A stretch of DNA of 64,000 nucleotides from an uncultured Erysipelotrichaceae bacterium (GTDB lineage Bacteria > Bacillota_I > Bacilli_A > RFN20 > CAG-826): contig CACYCS010000050.1 of NCBI GenBank assembly GCA_902773005.1, positions 22,082-86,081 on the forward strand, read 5' to 3'. Made by a program: the position numbers and the translations under genes. The notes beneath the pieces are model-generated. The model was not told the DNA's origin and ran no database searches. It saw only the letters and a list, made by a program, of their open reading frames with translations. Below are positions 46,195-55,800 of this stretch, piece by piece. Numbering within the stretch: position 1 is the stretch's first letter; every line of letters begins with the position of its first letter.

Positions 46195-46950
46195 TCACTC
46201 GAAGATCGAGTAGAACGCCTCGGAGAGGCAATACTCGTAAAGCAATCTTGCTGCGGGTTTATCGTGAAGCAGATACACGTAGCGATTGGTGACGCTTCCG
46301 TAATCGCGTTCCGCTTTGGTGCGCTCCACATAGGGTACGCCACCCGTCGACTGGAGGTTTGCAGCCGCGCCAATGAAGACATCGACATAGCCGTCTTCGT
46401 TGATCTTGCTTCCAATCGTGCCAACATTGCCCTCGTATCCTTTGACGATGAAGTCGCTTAGATCTTCTTCTGTCGCGCCTTGCTCGGCCAGGTAGACCCT
46501 GAGGTTCGATTCAAGTTTGGCAGCAACGGCCTCATCGAGGCCCGAGGTAGCAGGTTTGTTGTACCAGCCAAGCGTCAAATAATGCTGTTCGGTCAAGGGC
46601 GTCTCGACGGTCACAAACTGCGTAAACAGCTCCACGCCCCCGTTATATGCGTATTCTTTGATGTCCTGGTAGCGGAGCAATTGCCCTTCTTTGTAAAGTG
46701 CGTCAAGCCCATCGTCGATCGTCCAATGCATATCGAGCGTGTAGCCGGCGAACTTCATTCCCGAGGCAATGCGGGAACTGTCCATTTTAGGGAGGATGAT
46801 GTTGTTGAATTCGTTCACCACGCCAGAGTAGTAAAGCTCTCCTTGGCTCCGTATCGCGATCGTCAGGTTGTGTTCCAAACCTTTCATCATGGAACAAGAT
46901 GCGAGCGCGATAGCGGAAAGCGAGACGAATAAAGTGTTGACTTTGTTCAT
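46195..46950 (-). CDS. lipoprotein related to the duplicated domains of 40436-41692
   Basis: 251 residues. Lipobox ALASC, then IAIRSQGELYYSGVVNEF and a second region with DVFIGAAANLQ, RYVYLLHDKPAARLLYEYCL. The second region follows the same order (strand, helix, D.(I/F)(L/I)GA, R.(I/V)Y, closing helix) as the domains of 40436-41692. It is the first gene of the operon and likely a surface binding protein. The start at 46950 has GAGGGG and follows the promoter. Confidence 0.75.
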   Translation of the reverse strand: MNKVNTLFVSLSAIALASCSMMKGLEHNLTIAIRSQGELYYSGVVNEFNNIILPKMDSSRIASGMKFAGYTLDMHWTIDDGLDALYKEGQLLRYQDIKEYAYNGGVELFTQFVTVETPLTEQHYLTLGWYNKPATSGLDEAVAAKLESNLRVYLAEQGATEEDLSDFIVKGYEGNVGTIGSKINEDGYVDVFIGAAANLQSTGGVPYVERTKAERDYGSVTNRYVYLLHDKPAARLLYEYCLSEAFYSIFE

Positions 46951-46981
46951 AGGTCCCCTCTTCTTTCCTTTGTTTACTGCC

Positions 46982-47026
46982 ATTATAAAAGCATGGCTTT
47001 CATATTCAAAATAACATAATATTATG
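46982..47026. promoter_or_regulatory. divergent control region of the malic enzyme operon and LysR gene
   Basis: Minus strand TTTGAA (47010-47005), 17 bp, TATAAT (46987-46982) drives the operon. A palindrome CATAATATTATG (47015-47026) just upstream has the AT-rich character of a LysR site (T-N11-A). Confidence 0.7.
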
Positions 47027-47051
47027 CTATCCATATCAGGAGTGAATAGAT

Positions 47052-47930
47052 ATGAACCACGAGAAATATCGAGCGTTCTTGTACGTCGCAAAATACAAAA
47101 GCGCGACCAGGGCCGCCAAGGAGCTCTACACTTCGCAACCAGCCATAACACGCGCGATAAAACAGCTTGAGGATGAGCTTGGTTGCCTTCTTTTCGTGAG
47201 GTCGAAGAACGGGATGGAGCTCAGCGCCGAGGGCGAGGTCTATTACGAATACATCAATTCAGCATTCAACCTGATTGAAAAGGGCGAGCAGCTCGTTTCC
47301 AAGAAGACCTCGGTTGAGGGAGGTCTCATAACGATTGGATCCACCATCACCGCGTTGGACGAATTCCTCTTTGGCTTCCTGGACGAATTCCACAAAGCCC
47401 ACCCCAAGGTCAAATATAAGCTATTCACCCAATCTTCGAACATGACGATCAGCAAGCTCAACTCTGGGCTCATCGATATCGCTTTCGTCACTACCCCCTA
47501 TTCCAAAAACGATGAGCAAATCTCCATTGAGTTGAAGGAATTCGAGAACGTGGCAATCGCTGGCAAGGAATTTGATTATCTCAAGGGCCATGAGCTGAGT
47601 TTCGAAGAACTAAGCAAACTACCTTTCGTTTTGCTCAATAAGCATATGCAGCTAAGGGAATACGTGGACGAGCTATTTAAGAAGAACGGGCTCTATGTGG
47701 AACCGACCGTCGAAATCGACGCGGCCCACATGATCACGCCCATGGTTAAAAACAACTATGGAATAGGAATCACGCCAAAATCCTTGGTGAAGGATGCCAT
47801 CGACAAAGGGGACGTGTTCCAGCTAAAGCTTAAGGATCCGCTTCCCAGCCGCGAAGTCGTGGCCGTCATTAACAAAAACCATCCCCAATCCGCCCTCATC
47901 AAGCGGTTCGTTGAAAACCTCAAGGAATAA
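47052..47930 (+). CDS. LysR-family transcriptional regulator
   Basis: 292 residues. N-terminal winged helix-turn-helix (FLYVAKYKSATRAAKELYTSQPAITRAIKQLEDELG) and a C-terminal effector domain starting near 90 (GGLITIGSTITAL). It is divergent from the malic enzyme operon with a 100-bp gap holding a palindrome, so it most likely regulates that operon. Confidence 0.93.
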   Translation: MNHEKYRAFLYVAKYKSATRAAKELYTSQPAITRAIKQLEDELGCLLFVRSKNGMELSAEGEVYYEYINSAFNLIEKGEQLVSKKTSVEGGLITIGSTITALDEFLFGFLDEFHKAHPKVKYKLFTQSSNMTISKLNSGLIDIAFVTTPYSKNDEQISIELKEFENVAIAGKEFDYLKGHELSFEELSKLPFVLLNKHMQLREYVDELFKKNGLYVEPTVEIDAAHMITPMVKNNYGIGITPKSLVKDAIDKGDVFQLKLKDPLPSREVVAVINKNHPQSALIKRFVENLKE

Positions 47931-47970
47931 AATGAACAAAGATCAGAACCTTTTGAAATGCAATCCGTTA

Positions 47971-47989
47971 GGGACATGCATTCATTTTC
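47971..47989 (+). repeat. dispersed intergenic motif, copy d
   Basis: GGGACATGCATTCATTTTC preceded by CAATCCGTTA; between the convergent LysR and GH2 genes. Confidence 0.6.
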
Positions 47990-48130
47990 AGTTCACGCTC
48001 ATATGCTTGAATTTACGAAATCGAACAAAGTGTTTTGTGGTCATAGTCACGAAGACGCTGGGTAGGACGCTTAACCCCCGCGTAGATTTCACATGGCAAA
48101 CTTGAGTCCGGGAAATTGCGCACATCGCCT

Positions 48131-50464
48131 TCAGATTTCGATTTCGCCCTTCAGTCCATCGCCCGTCACAATTACGGAAACGCCATCTCGCTTCGCGCGG
48201 ACCGCAAGCAAAGCAACCCCATAATGGGTTTTGCATTTTGAGGTGTAATAGGGTTCGGTTGGGATTTGCTCCGCGGAGCCAAATCCAAGCAGCTCTCCAT
48301 CGGTTTGTGCTTCTAGGACGATATCGCGATTGCACTCGCGAATGCCGTCTTCGTCTTCGAGGTTCACTTCGATGAACGCGACTTCGCCACGCTTGATATC
48401 GACTCGATCGGAAATCAAGGAGACCTGAAGGTCGCCGGTAGACGAATGAAGTTCACTCCTAGATGTCTCTTTCTTCTTCTCATTGAGGGCAACCGCTTCA
48501 ACGGTTCCCTCTTCATAAGCGCAGCGGAAGATCGCTTTTCCGTCCTTAACCGTCCTACGTCCTATCTTCCTATTATTTATATAGAGCTCGACGAAGGCAG
48601 ATTCGCTATAAACCTCAACTTGGACTTCGTTGCCGGCGCAACCCCTCCAAGCCCAGCTTTCAATCGCGTTACTTCCGCGCCAGCTGCTCTTGTTTACCAC
48701 TTTATAGTCTTCGTTTGCCGGCATTACGGTGATCGCGGGTTTATCGCGAAGGCCCCATGCCACCTGAGCGTAAACCATTTCGGCGGTATGCATGCCGACA
48801 ATGTCAATCGCCCCTGAATCGGCGATGATCCACGGGTAAGGTTTCTCAAGCCCGTATCCGAGGTTCTTGCCATAATGCCATCCACCGATTCCGGCTTCCC
48901 CTAGATAATCGATCGCCGTCCACATGAAATCGCCGATGACGGCAGGGTATTGCTCAATCAATCGCCAATTCCTATAGATGTCTTGGGCAAAGGTTTCACT
49001 TCCGACGATTACGCGCTCTGGATGATGCTCGGCATCATAAACGTATTTTGAGTTCGCGTAGTTATATCCGCAGACATCCAATAGGTCGATGAAGGGCGAG
49101 CAAACGATATCGGTCGCTTCGTCTCCGACCATTTTGTTCATAGATGGCCCCAACTTCATCGCGATCATATTGAACTGGGTGCTGCTAACGGGTTTGGCTT
49201 CTCTATTCTTTCGCTCCGCCTCTTCCGCTTCCTTCTCATCATAGATTCCTTTGCCTTTGGCGGCATTGGCGATGATCATGAGGTTCGTTCCAGCCGTAAC
49301 GGGCCTAGTCGGGTCAACCTTGTGGAGCAAATCGATCATCTTTTTGGCGAGCTGCACTCCTTTTTCGCTTCCAGGCTCACCGATCTCGTTTCCGATCGAA
49401 TACATGATGACGGACGGGTGGTTCTTATCGCGAGTCGCCATCCAGATGAGATCGCTTTCGTAGTTATCCATGAAGTCGAGGGCGTAGTCGTATTTCCTCT
49501 TGCGGTTGAACCACATGTCGAATCCCTCGTCCATCACGTATACGCCATATTTGTCGCAGGCATCGAGAAGATGATCGCTGCAAGGGTTATGGGCGCAGCG
49601 GATCGCGTTGAAGCCCGCTTCTTTCAGCAAGCGGATCTTTCGGTATTCCGCTTCCTTGATCGCTGCGGAGCCAATGATTCCGTTGTCGTGATGCACGCAT
49701 CCGCCCCGGAGCAAAGTCTTCTTGCCGTTGACGAAGAGTCCCGAAGTCGTGAATTTGAGTTCGCGGATGCCGAATGAAATCGATTCGGAATCGACTTCTT
49801 CCTCGCCTTTCATTAGCCTTGCCTTCAGTGTATATAGATTCGGCGATTCATCATCCCAGAGCTTCGCGTTTTCGAGGACGAATTCCTCTTCCTTTCCTTT
49901 GGCAACGAGGACATCCCCATCATAGATTTCATAAATCGGGGCGACCCCTGTCGGATATTTCGATTCGATTTTGATTCTCGCAGGATTAATTCCTAGCGTC
50001 TTGACCGTTATGGAACAAGACTCGAAATGCAAAGGGTTCCTGACGATGAGGTTCACGTCGCGATAGATCCCTCCGCCGGTGTACCAACGGCTATTGGGGC
50101 AAGCGCGGTTATCCGCGGTTACCTTGATCTCGTTGGCTTGGCCGATTCGAATCCCTTCTAAAGGCAGACGAAATCCAATATAGCCATATTCGTGTTTTCC
50201 GATTTCTTTGCCGTTGAGATATACCGTCGCTTTCCGATACACTCCGCCGAAATCGATCTCGACGGATTTCCCTTCCCATTCTTTTGGTGCGAGGAATTCC
50301 TTTTCATAGACATAGAGCCCGCCTTCGAAATAGGCGCATGAACTACCAGAAGGAGCTTCCGGAGATCTAGGCGATACGAGCATCGCGTCAAAAGGAAGCG
50401 TCACTTCACCATAAAAACGCTCATTGATGGAGAGCTTCCAGTTGTCATTGAATAGGATTCGCAT
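48131..50464 (-). CDS. glycoside hydrolase family 2 (beta-galactosidase type) with DUF4982-like domain
   Basis: 777 residues. Sugar-binding domain at the N-terminus (GGVYRKATVYLNGKEIG), Ig-like domain, then the TIM barrel with acid/base E360 in YSIGNEIG and nucleophile E490 in VIVGSETF. A DUF4982-like Ig domain (WRGCAGNEVQVEVYSESAFVELYINNRKIG) and a final beta domain follow. There is no signal peptide, so it is cytoplasmic. It stands alone with SD GAGGAG. Galactosides are the likely substrates, but glucuronides or mannosides are not excluded. Confidence 0.93.
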   Translation of the reverse strand: MRILFNDNWKLSINERFYGEVTLPFDAMLVSPRSPEAPSGSSCAYFEGGLYVYEKEFLAPKEWEGKSVEIDFGGVYRKATVYLNGKEIGKHEYGYIGFRLPLEGIRIGQANEIKVTADNRACPNSRWYTGGGIYRDVNLIVRNPLHFESCSITVKTLGINPARIKIESKYPTGVAPIYEIYDGDVLVAKGKEEEFVLENAKLWDDESPNLYTLKARLMKGEEEVDSESISFGIRELKFTTSGLFVNGKKTLLRGGCVHHDNGIIGSAAIKEAEYRKIRLLKEAGFNAIRCAHNPCSDHLLDACDKYGVYVMDEGFDMWFNRKRKYDYALDFMDNYESDLIWMATRDKNHPSVIMYSIGNEIGEPGSEKGVQLAKKMIDLLHKVDPTRPVTAGTNLMIIANAAKGKGIYDEKEAEEAERKNREAKPVSSTQFNMIAMKLGPSMNKMVGDEATDIVCSPFIDLLDVCGYNYANSKYVYDAEHHPERVIVGSETFAQDIYRNWRLIEQYPAVIGDFMWTAIDYLGEAGIGGWHYGKNLGYGLEKPYPWIIADSGAIDIVGMHTAEMVYAQVAWGLRDKPAITVMPANEDYKVVNKSSWRGSNAIESWAWRGCAGNEVQVEVYSESAFVELYINNRKIGRRTVKDGKAIFRCAYEEGTVEAVALNEKKKETSRSELHSSTGDLQVSLISDRVDIKRGEVAFIEVNLEDEDGIRECNRDIVLEAQTDGELLGFGSAEQIPTEPYYTSKCKTHYGVALLAVRAKRDGVSVIVTGDGLKGEIEI

Positions 50465-50591
50465 ATGGATTTGACTCCTCGTTTTCTAAAGACGCTTCAT
50501 TATAGCCTCTGGCCATGCCTAAAGGCACATGGGATTATCGTGGATGCAGATAAGGCATACACTAGAGGAATATCTATCTCCAAATTAGGAG

Positions 50592-50609
50592 ACCCATGTA
50601 TCGATTTTT
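50592..50609 (+). repeat. dispersed intergenic motif, copy e
   Basis: ACCCATGTATCGATTTTT; a diverged copy in the 521-bp gap 50465-50985, which otherwise holds only the repeats and promoters of ATPase B. Confidence 0.5.
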
Positions 50610-50823
50610 ATGAAGTTAGGAACCGCGGCCACGCAAAGTATCATGACAACGATGCTGGTGATCTGCTTTTTTCATTCCATAACGGAAAAAGATTACCATA
50701 AATACGAATTTCCCGAGAGCAGCCGCAATTCTAGGTCTTTTGGCCATAATAAGGAAATGCCTCAAATCAATTCATCCTTACATCACTTTATTATAGTTTA
50801 TTGCTGAATGACTAAATGAAGAT

Positions 50824-50928
50824 AATCAGCGGTTTTTTAACTTTTTGTTGCGATTTCCGCTGATTTTCTTACGTTTTTGTGTATAAATTCAGCGGTTTTT
50901 TAACTTTTTAACTAAATTTCCGCTGATT
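50824..50928. repeat. two 42-bp inverted-repeat units before ATPase B
   Basis: Unit 1 has arms AATCAGCGG (50824-50832) and CCGCTGATT (50857-50865). Unit 2 has TCAGCGG (50889-50895) and CCGCTGA (50920-50926). Both have 24-bp centres starting TTTTTTAACTTTTT and are followed by TTTTCTT. They are 63 bp apart. A -10 (TATAAA, 50882-50887) lies between them, and unit 2 covers the expected start of transcription, as in ATPase A. Confidence 0.9.
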
Positions 50929-50985
50929 TTCTTCTTTCAGTTCGTTCGATAGTTAGCTATGATATAGGCAAAGGAAGGGAACCCT

Positions 50986-52446
50986 ATGGCTATAATCGGA
51001 AGAGAAGAAGAAATCTATCAGTTACGTCAGGCTTCTTCATCGGATAAGCCTGAGCTTATCGCGGTTTACGGAAGAAGAAGGGTGGGTAAAACTTTCCTTA
51101 TAAATCAAACATTCAACGGGCAATTCGATTTTGCCCATAACGGCCTTTCGCCCGCAGAACTCGACGATTTAAAAAAAGAGAATGGAAGAAAGACTTTCTT
51201 GCAACTCCAGTTAACCCATTTCCACAAATCGCTCCGCGAGTATGGCTGGAAAGGCAAGGAGGTGCCTGAGGATTGGCTCGACGCCTTCCATATGCTGTCG
51301 ATGCTTCTCAAAGAAAAGAAAGCCGATTCGAAACAAATCATCTTTATCGACGAGTTGCCTTGGCTTGATACCCCTAAGTCATATTTCGCCACGGCGTTCG
51401 AATCTTTCTGCAACGGATATGCAAGTCGTGAAAACCTTATGATCATCGTTGCAGGAAGCGCGACCTCTTGGATGATGAAGCACCTGGTCAATTCTCACGG
51501 TGGCCTTTATGGTAGAGTAACCAAGGAAATCGTCCTCAGCCCGTTTGGCCTGCGCGAAACAGAGATGATGCTTCAAAGCAAAAACATCTCGTATTCCCGT
51601 TATGACATCGCTAGAACCTACATGGTTTTTGGCGGAATTCCCTACTACTTGGATTATATTGATGGGCGGTATTCCCTTCCGGAGAACATCGATCGTTTGC
51701 TTTTCCGACATTCTGGCGTCCTGTCCAATGAATTTGAGCGCCTATTCTCAGCCTCATTTGATAACGCTAACCTCGCGCTTAAAATCACCCGTGCCTTATC
51801 GGAAAAAGGCATCGGCCTATCTCGGGACGATATTCTAAAGCAGATTCAGTGCACGGACGGTCAAACTTTCTCCGATTCGCTGAAAGCGCTTCTGCTAAGT
51901 GGGTACATCATCAAATATAGCCCGCTTCAGGAAGGCAAAAAGGAATCGCTTTACAAACTGATCGACCCATTCTGCCTTTTCTATCTCCGCTTTGTTGAGG
52001 GCAATGAGTCTTTAGACGAACATTTCTTCCTCGATAACGAATCAAGCGGAAAGCTCCAATCGTGGAAGGGATTCGCCTTTGAGACGCTTTGCTATAACCA
52101 CCTGAATCAGATCAAAAGCGCATTAGGCGTGAGCGGAGTTGCCACCAGTAGATTCTCATTTGTTCAAAAAGGCGATGGGAATCAGCCTGGTGCGCAGGTC
52201 GATTTGGTCTTGGAGAGGAAAGACAACATCGTGAGCTTGTGCGAACTCAAATTCTATTCCGATGAATACCGTGCAAATGCCAGTGACGATTTAGACGTTA
52301 GGAACAAAAAGTCAGTTCTATCAAGATTGATAAAGAAAAGGCAGTCAATCCAAACCGTATTAATCACCACCTTCGGTTTGAAACCAGGCCAATACCAGTG
52401 GACTTACCAAAAGATTGTCACGCTGGACGACCTATTCAGTAGATAA
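50986..52446 (+). CDS. AAA ATPase with C-terminal PD-(D/E)XK-like domain, paralogue B
   Basis: 486 residues. Walker A GRRRVGKT (29-36), Walker B IIFIDELPWLD, sensor MIIVAGSATSWM. A middle winged-helix-like part follows (KGIGLSRDDILKQIQCTDGQTF), and the C-terminal QVDLV(14 residues)ELKF is the nuclease-type motif. It is co-linear along its whole length with paralogue A (YSRYDIARTYMVFGGIPYYLDY in both, with small changes). SD AGGAAGG. Single gene flanked by dispersed motifs e and f. Confidence 0.85.
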   Translation: MAIIGREEEIYQLRQASSSDKPELIAVYGRRRVGKTFLINQTFNGQFDFAHNGLSPAELDDLKKENGRKTFLQLQLTHFHKSLREYGWKGKEVPEDWLDAFHMLSMLLKEKKADSKQIIFIDELPWLDTPKSYFATAFESFCNGYASRENLMIIVAGSATSWMMKHLVNSHGGLYGRVTKEIVLSPFGLRETEMMLQSKNISYSRYDIARTYMVFGGIPYYLDYIDGRYSLPENIDRLLFRHSGVLSNEFERLFSASFDNANLALKITRALSEKGIGLSRDDILKQIQCTDGQTFSDSLKALLLSGYIIKYSPLQEGKKESLYKLIDPFCLFYLRFVEGNESLDEHFFLDNESSGKLQSWKGFAFETLCYNHLNQIKSALGVSGVATSRFSFVQKGDGNQPGAQVDLVLERKDNIVSLCELKFYSDEYRANASDDLDVRNKKSVLSRLIKKRQSIQTVLITTFGLKPGQYQWTYQKIVTLDDLFSR

Positions 52447-52601
52447 TTGCATCGCGCCAATTCGCGGCATTTCAAAACAAAAAACGTTGCCATAGGGTCC
52501 TTAAACGATATCAGCGATCGTCACTACGACTCGGATGCCCTCTAGTGTTTACCGCTTGGCACAACGGACGCATAAAAGCCGAAGCAATTATCCAAATCCG
52601 A

Positions 52602-52622
52602 TTGACACGTATATCGAAATTT
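52602..52622 (+). repeat. dispersed intergenic motif, copy f
   Basis: ACACGTATATCGAAATTT preceded by AAATCCGATTG; the most diverged plus-strand copy. The gap 52447-52852 contains no other gene-like feature and no cyclic-di-GMP riboswitch signature. Confidence 0.45.
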
Positions 52623-52823
52623 GCTGTTGAGTCGCCGAATAAAGATGGGTAATAGTCAATATGGATCTATTCTCGTTATAAAAAACGAATACCAAGGCTA
52701 TATGAATGGATTTCGTGTCATAAGCGCTTTGTTTGCTGGCGAAAGGGAAGGCATGATTACGTAGCTTCATTGCGCTTTTCGACACGCAGCAAACGCTTTT
52801 TTCGCATTTTTTTCTATCAATGT

Positions 52824-52836
52824 TATGCAAAGCATA
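52824..52836. promoter_or_regulatory. small palindrome before the GGDEF-EAL gene
   Basis: TATGC-AAA-GCATA, 17 bp before the start codon. A TAACAT (52838-52843) could be the -10, leaving almost no leader; no ribosome site is visible. Confidence 0.35.
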
Positions 52837-52852
52837 CTAACATATGTGAAAC

Positions 52853-55800
52853 ATGTCTTATTCCCTCGCCAGCATGGTCGCCTTATTCGTGACCATCGTC
52901 ATCAACTTCGATATTCTTTTCGGGAAGAATTACCGCGGAGAGGGGCGGAAAGCCTTCACCCCCTACCGCATTCTCATTTGGTCTGCCGCGGCGTTCTTCC
53001 TTTTCGATTTGCTTTGGGGGTTGCTAGACCCCGTTGAGCCGAAGATCTTTGCCACGATCGACACCGCGCTTTATTTCGTCTCGATGAGTTTCTTCCTATT
53101 TGCTTGGGCCAATTTCGTCGCTCACCAGCTGACGAACCGCAAATGGATTCGCCTTATCATCACCTTAATCGGGGTTGCGTTCTGCCTCACGGGAATCGTA
53201 TTGGTGATTGTCAATTTCTTTGTCCCGACTTTATTCTCTTACGACACCGACGCTTACGTCCCATCCTCCGCAAGGGAATTCTACCTCGCGGTTCAGATCA
53301 CGATCTTCGCCATAAGTGCGCTCTACTCATTCGTCTTAGCCGTTCTCAGGCGCAAGACCAAAGGTCTCCAATTCGCTGCAATCGGACTATCGGGCCTAGT
53401 CATGGCGGGTCTATTATCCGCCCAATACTTCGATCCCCGCACTCCCTTCTATCCAATGGGCTGCTTCGCTTTGCTGACTATTGTCCACGTCTTCGTCGCC
53501 ATAAGCGAAAAAGAGGAATACAAATCCGCGGTGGAGGAAGGCTTAAAAAGAGAGGCTGCCCAAGCCGCTGAGCTAAGCCACGTCCAGGAGATTGCCTATA
53601 CCGACTCCTTAACTGGCGCTAAGAGCAAGCACTCCTACGTCGAATTCGAAGCTGAGATCGACCGTAGGATCCGCGAAAAGCAAATCGAGGAATTCGCCTT
53701 ATTCATCTTCGACCTCAATAACCTCAAGCACATCAATGACGAATATGGCCACGCGGTCGGTGACAAATACATCATCAAGAGCTGCGACATCATCAGGAAA
53801 TTCCTCCCTGACGTCGATTTGTACCGATATGGCGGAGATGAATTTGTTGCCTTCATCGAGGGTGAGAAATACAAGGAACGCTTCAAGATCCTCGAGTCGT
53901 TCAACGCCTACATCGACCAAAACATCGGAACAAATGAGCCCATCATCGCCGCCGGCTTCAGCGTCTTCATTCCTGAGCACGACAACACCTTAAGCGTGGT
54001 CTTTGCGCGCGCAGATGAAAAGATGTATCGCAAGAAGAAAGCGCTTAAAGGCCTTTCGGGACAAGGATTCTCCGACAAGAGGATGGGCGAAAGTGTCACC
54101 ACGAACCCGCGCTTGCTCCTCTATGAGACTTTCTATTACAGCGACAAATTCTCCTTGATCGACATGCTGAACAGCTCGAATTACGATGAGATCATCGAAG
54201 TCGATCTAAATGACGACACCTATCGCTTGCTTTACCATACCGAGGGTAAATACGTCCTGCCGGAGATTGAAGGAAGCTATCGCGAGCTTATCGAATTCGA
54301 CTACAAGCACAACGTCCACCCAGAAGACTATGGCGCATACATGAACCTATTGCGCCCCGAAAACTTCTTCGAGCGCCTAAGAAACGCCGACATCCCCAAC
54401 TTCGACTTCGCCCACTTCCGCTACAAGCTCCAAGGCGGCGAATACCGCTATATTGAACAATGCGTGATCGCCGGCAAAGAAAACGGCATTCCCGAAGGAA
54501 AGATCAGGATGTACGTCTTCGACATCAACAACATGAAGACGAGGCAACTAGGAAATATCGCCGACGACAGCGCCCTCATCTCGCTTGGGCGCGACCAGAT
54601 GACGGGGCTATTGACCAATAGGGATTTCTTGAAAGCCGCGGAGAAATTGATTGAGGAAAGGTCAGGCGTCAATTGGGCGCTTGTCGCCATCGACATCGAA
54701 CACTTCAAGTTCTTCAGCGAATGGTTCGGAAGGAAGAAAGGCGACATATTGCTGGGGACGCTAGGAAAAGCTTTAGGCGAATTCGAAGGGGAAGTCGATG
54801 GCCTTGCCGGGTATTTTGGGCAAGACGACTTCGTAATGCTTATGCCCCAAAGCCGCGCCGATGTCGAGAAACTATACGAAAAGACGAAAGCGGTCGTCCA
54901 TTCCTTCGACCTCACTGGCGGATTGCTCCTTGCTTTCGGCGTCGCTGCAATTGAAGACGAGCTAAGCGTCGCCGACGCCTTCGATCGAGCTTCGATTGCA
55001 ACCGCCAAGGCGAAACTCGATATCGCGACCCGCATCTGCTACTACACCCGCGACATGCAATTCTCCACCGAGCTCGAGTACCGCATCCTCACGAACTTCG
55101 CTAACGCCCTCCAGCAAGGCGAAATCACCTTCTACTTGCAACCCCAATGCCGCATCTCAACCGGAGCGATCGTCGGGGCTGAGGCTCTGGTCAGATGGAT
55201 CAGGAAAGACGGCTCGATGGTATACCCAAGCGACTTTGTCCCGATCCTAGAGAAATATGGCTTCATCACCGACCTTGACAAGTATTTGTGGGACAAAGTC
55301 GCATCTTGGATTAGCCAAAGGATCGCCGATGGGAAGGAAATCGTCCCGATTTCGATCAACGTCTCGCGCGTCGATATCTTCAACCTCGATTTGGCAGAAC
55401 ACTTCCATAGCCTGTGCGAAAAATACAACCTCCCACATAAATACCTGAAAATCGAGATCACCGAATCTAGCTACGCCGAGACAACCGATCGGATCGATGA
55501 GCTCGTCACGAAACTCCACGACGATGGCTTCGTTGTCATGATGGACGATTTCGGAAGCGGCTATTCCTCGCTCAACATGCTCTCAAACCTCGAGCTAGAC
55601 GCGATCAAGATGGACGCGAAATTCCTCGATTTTAAAGGAGATGATTACGAGAAAGGCGTCCGCATCCTGGAATCCGTCGTCAACATGGCCAAGATGATGG
55701 CCCTCCCGATCGTCGTCGAAGGCGTTGAGACCAAAGAGGAGACCGAATTCTTATCCGGCTTAGGCTGCCGCTACGCCCAGGGCTACTACTTCTATAAGCC

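Noticed and set aside
52447..52852. Cyclic-di-GMP riboswitch before the GGDEF-EAL gene
   Set aside because: The characteristic conserved core of the riboswitch was not found.
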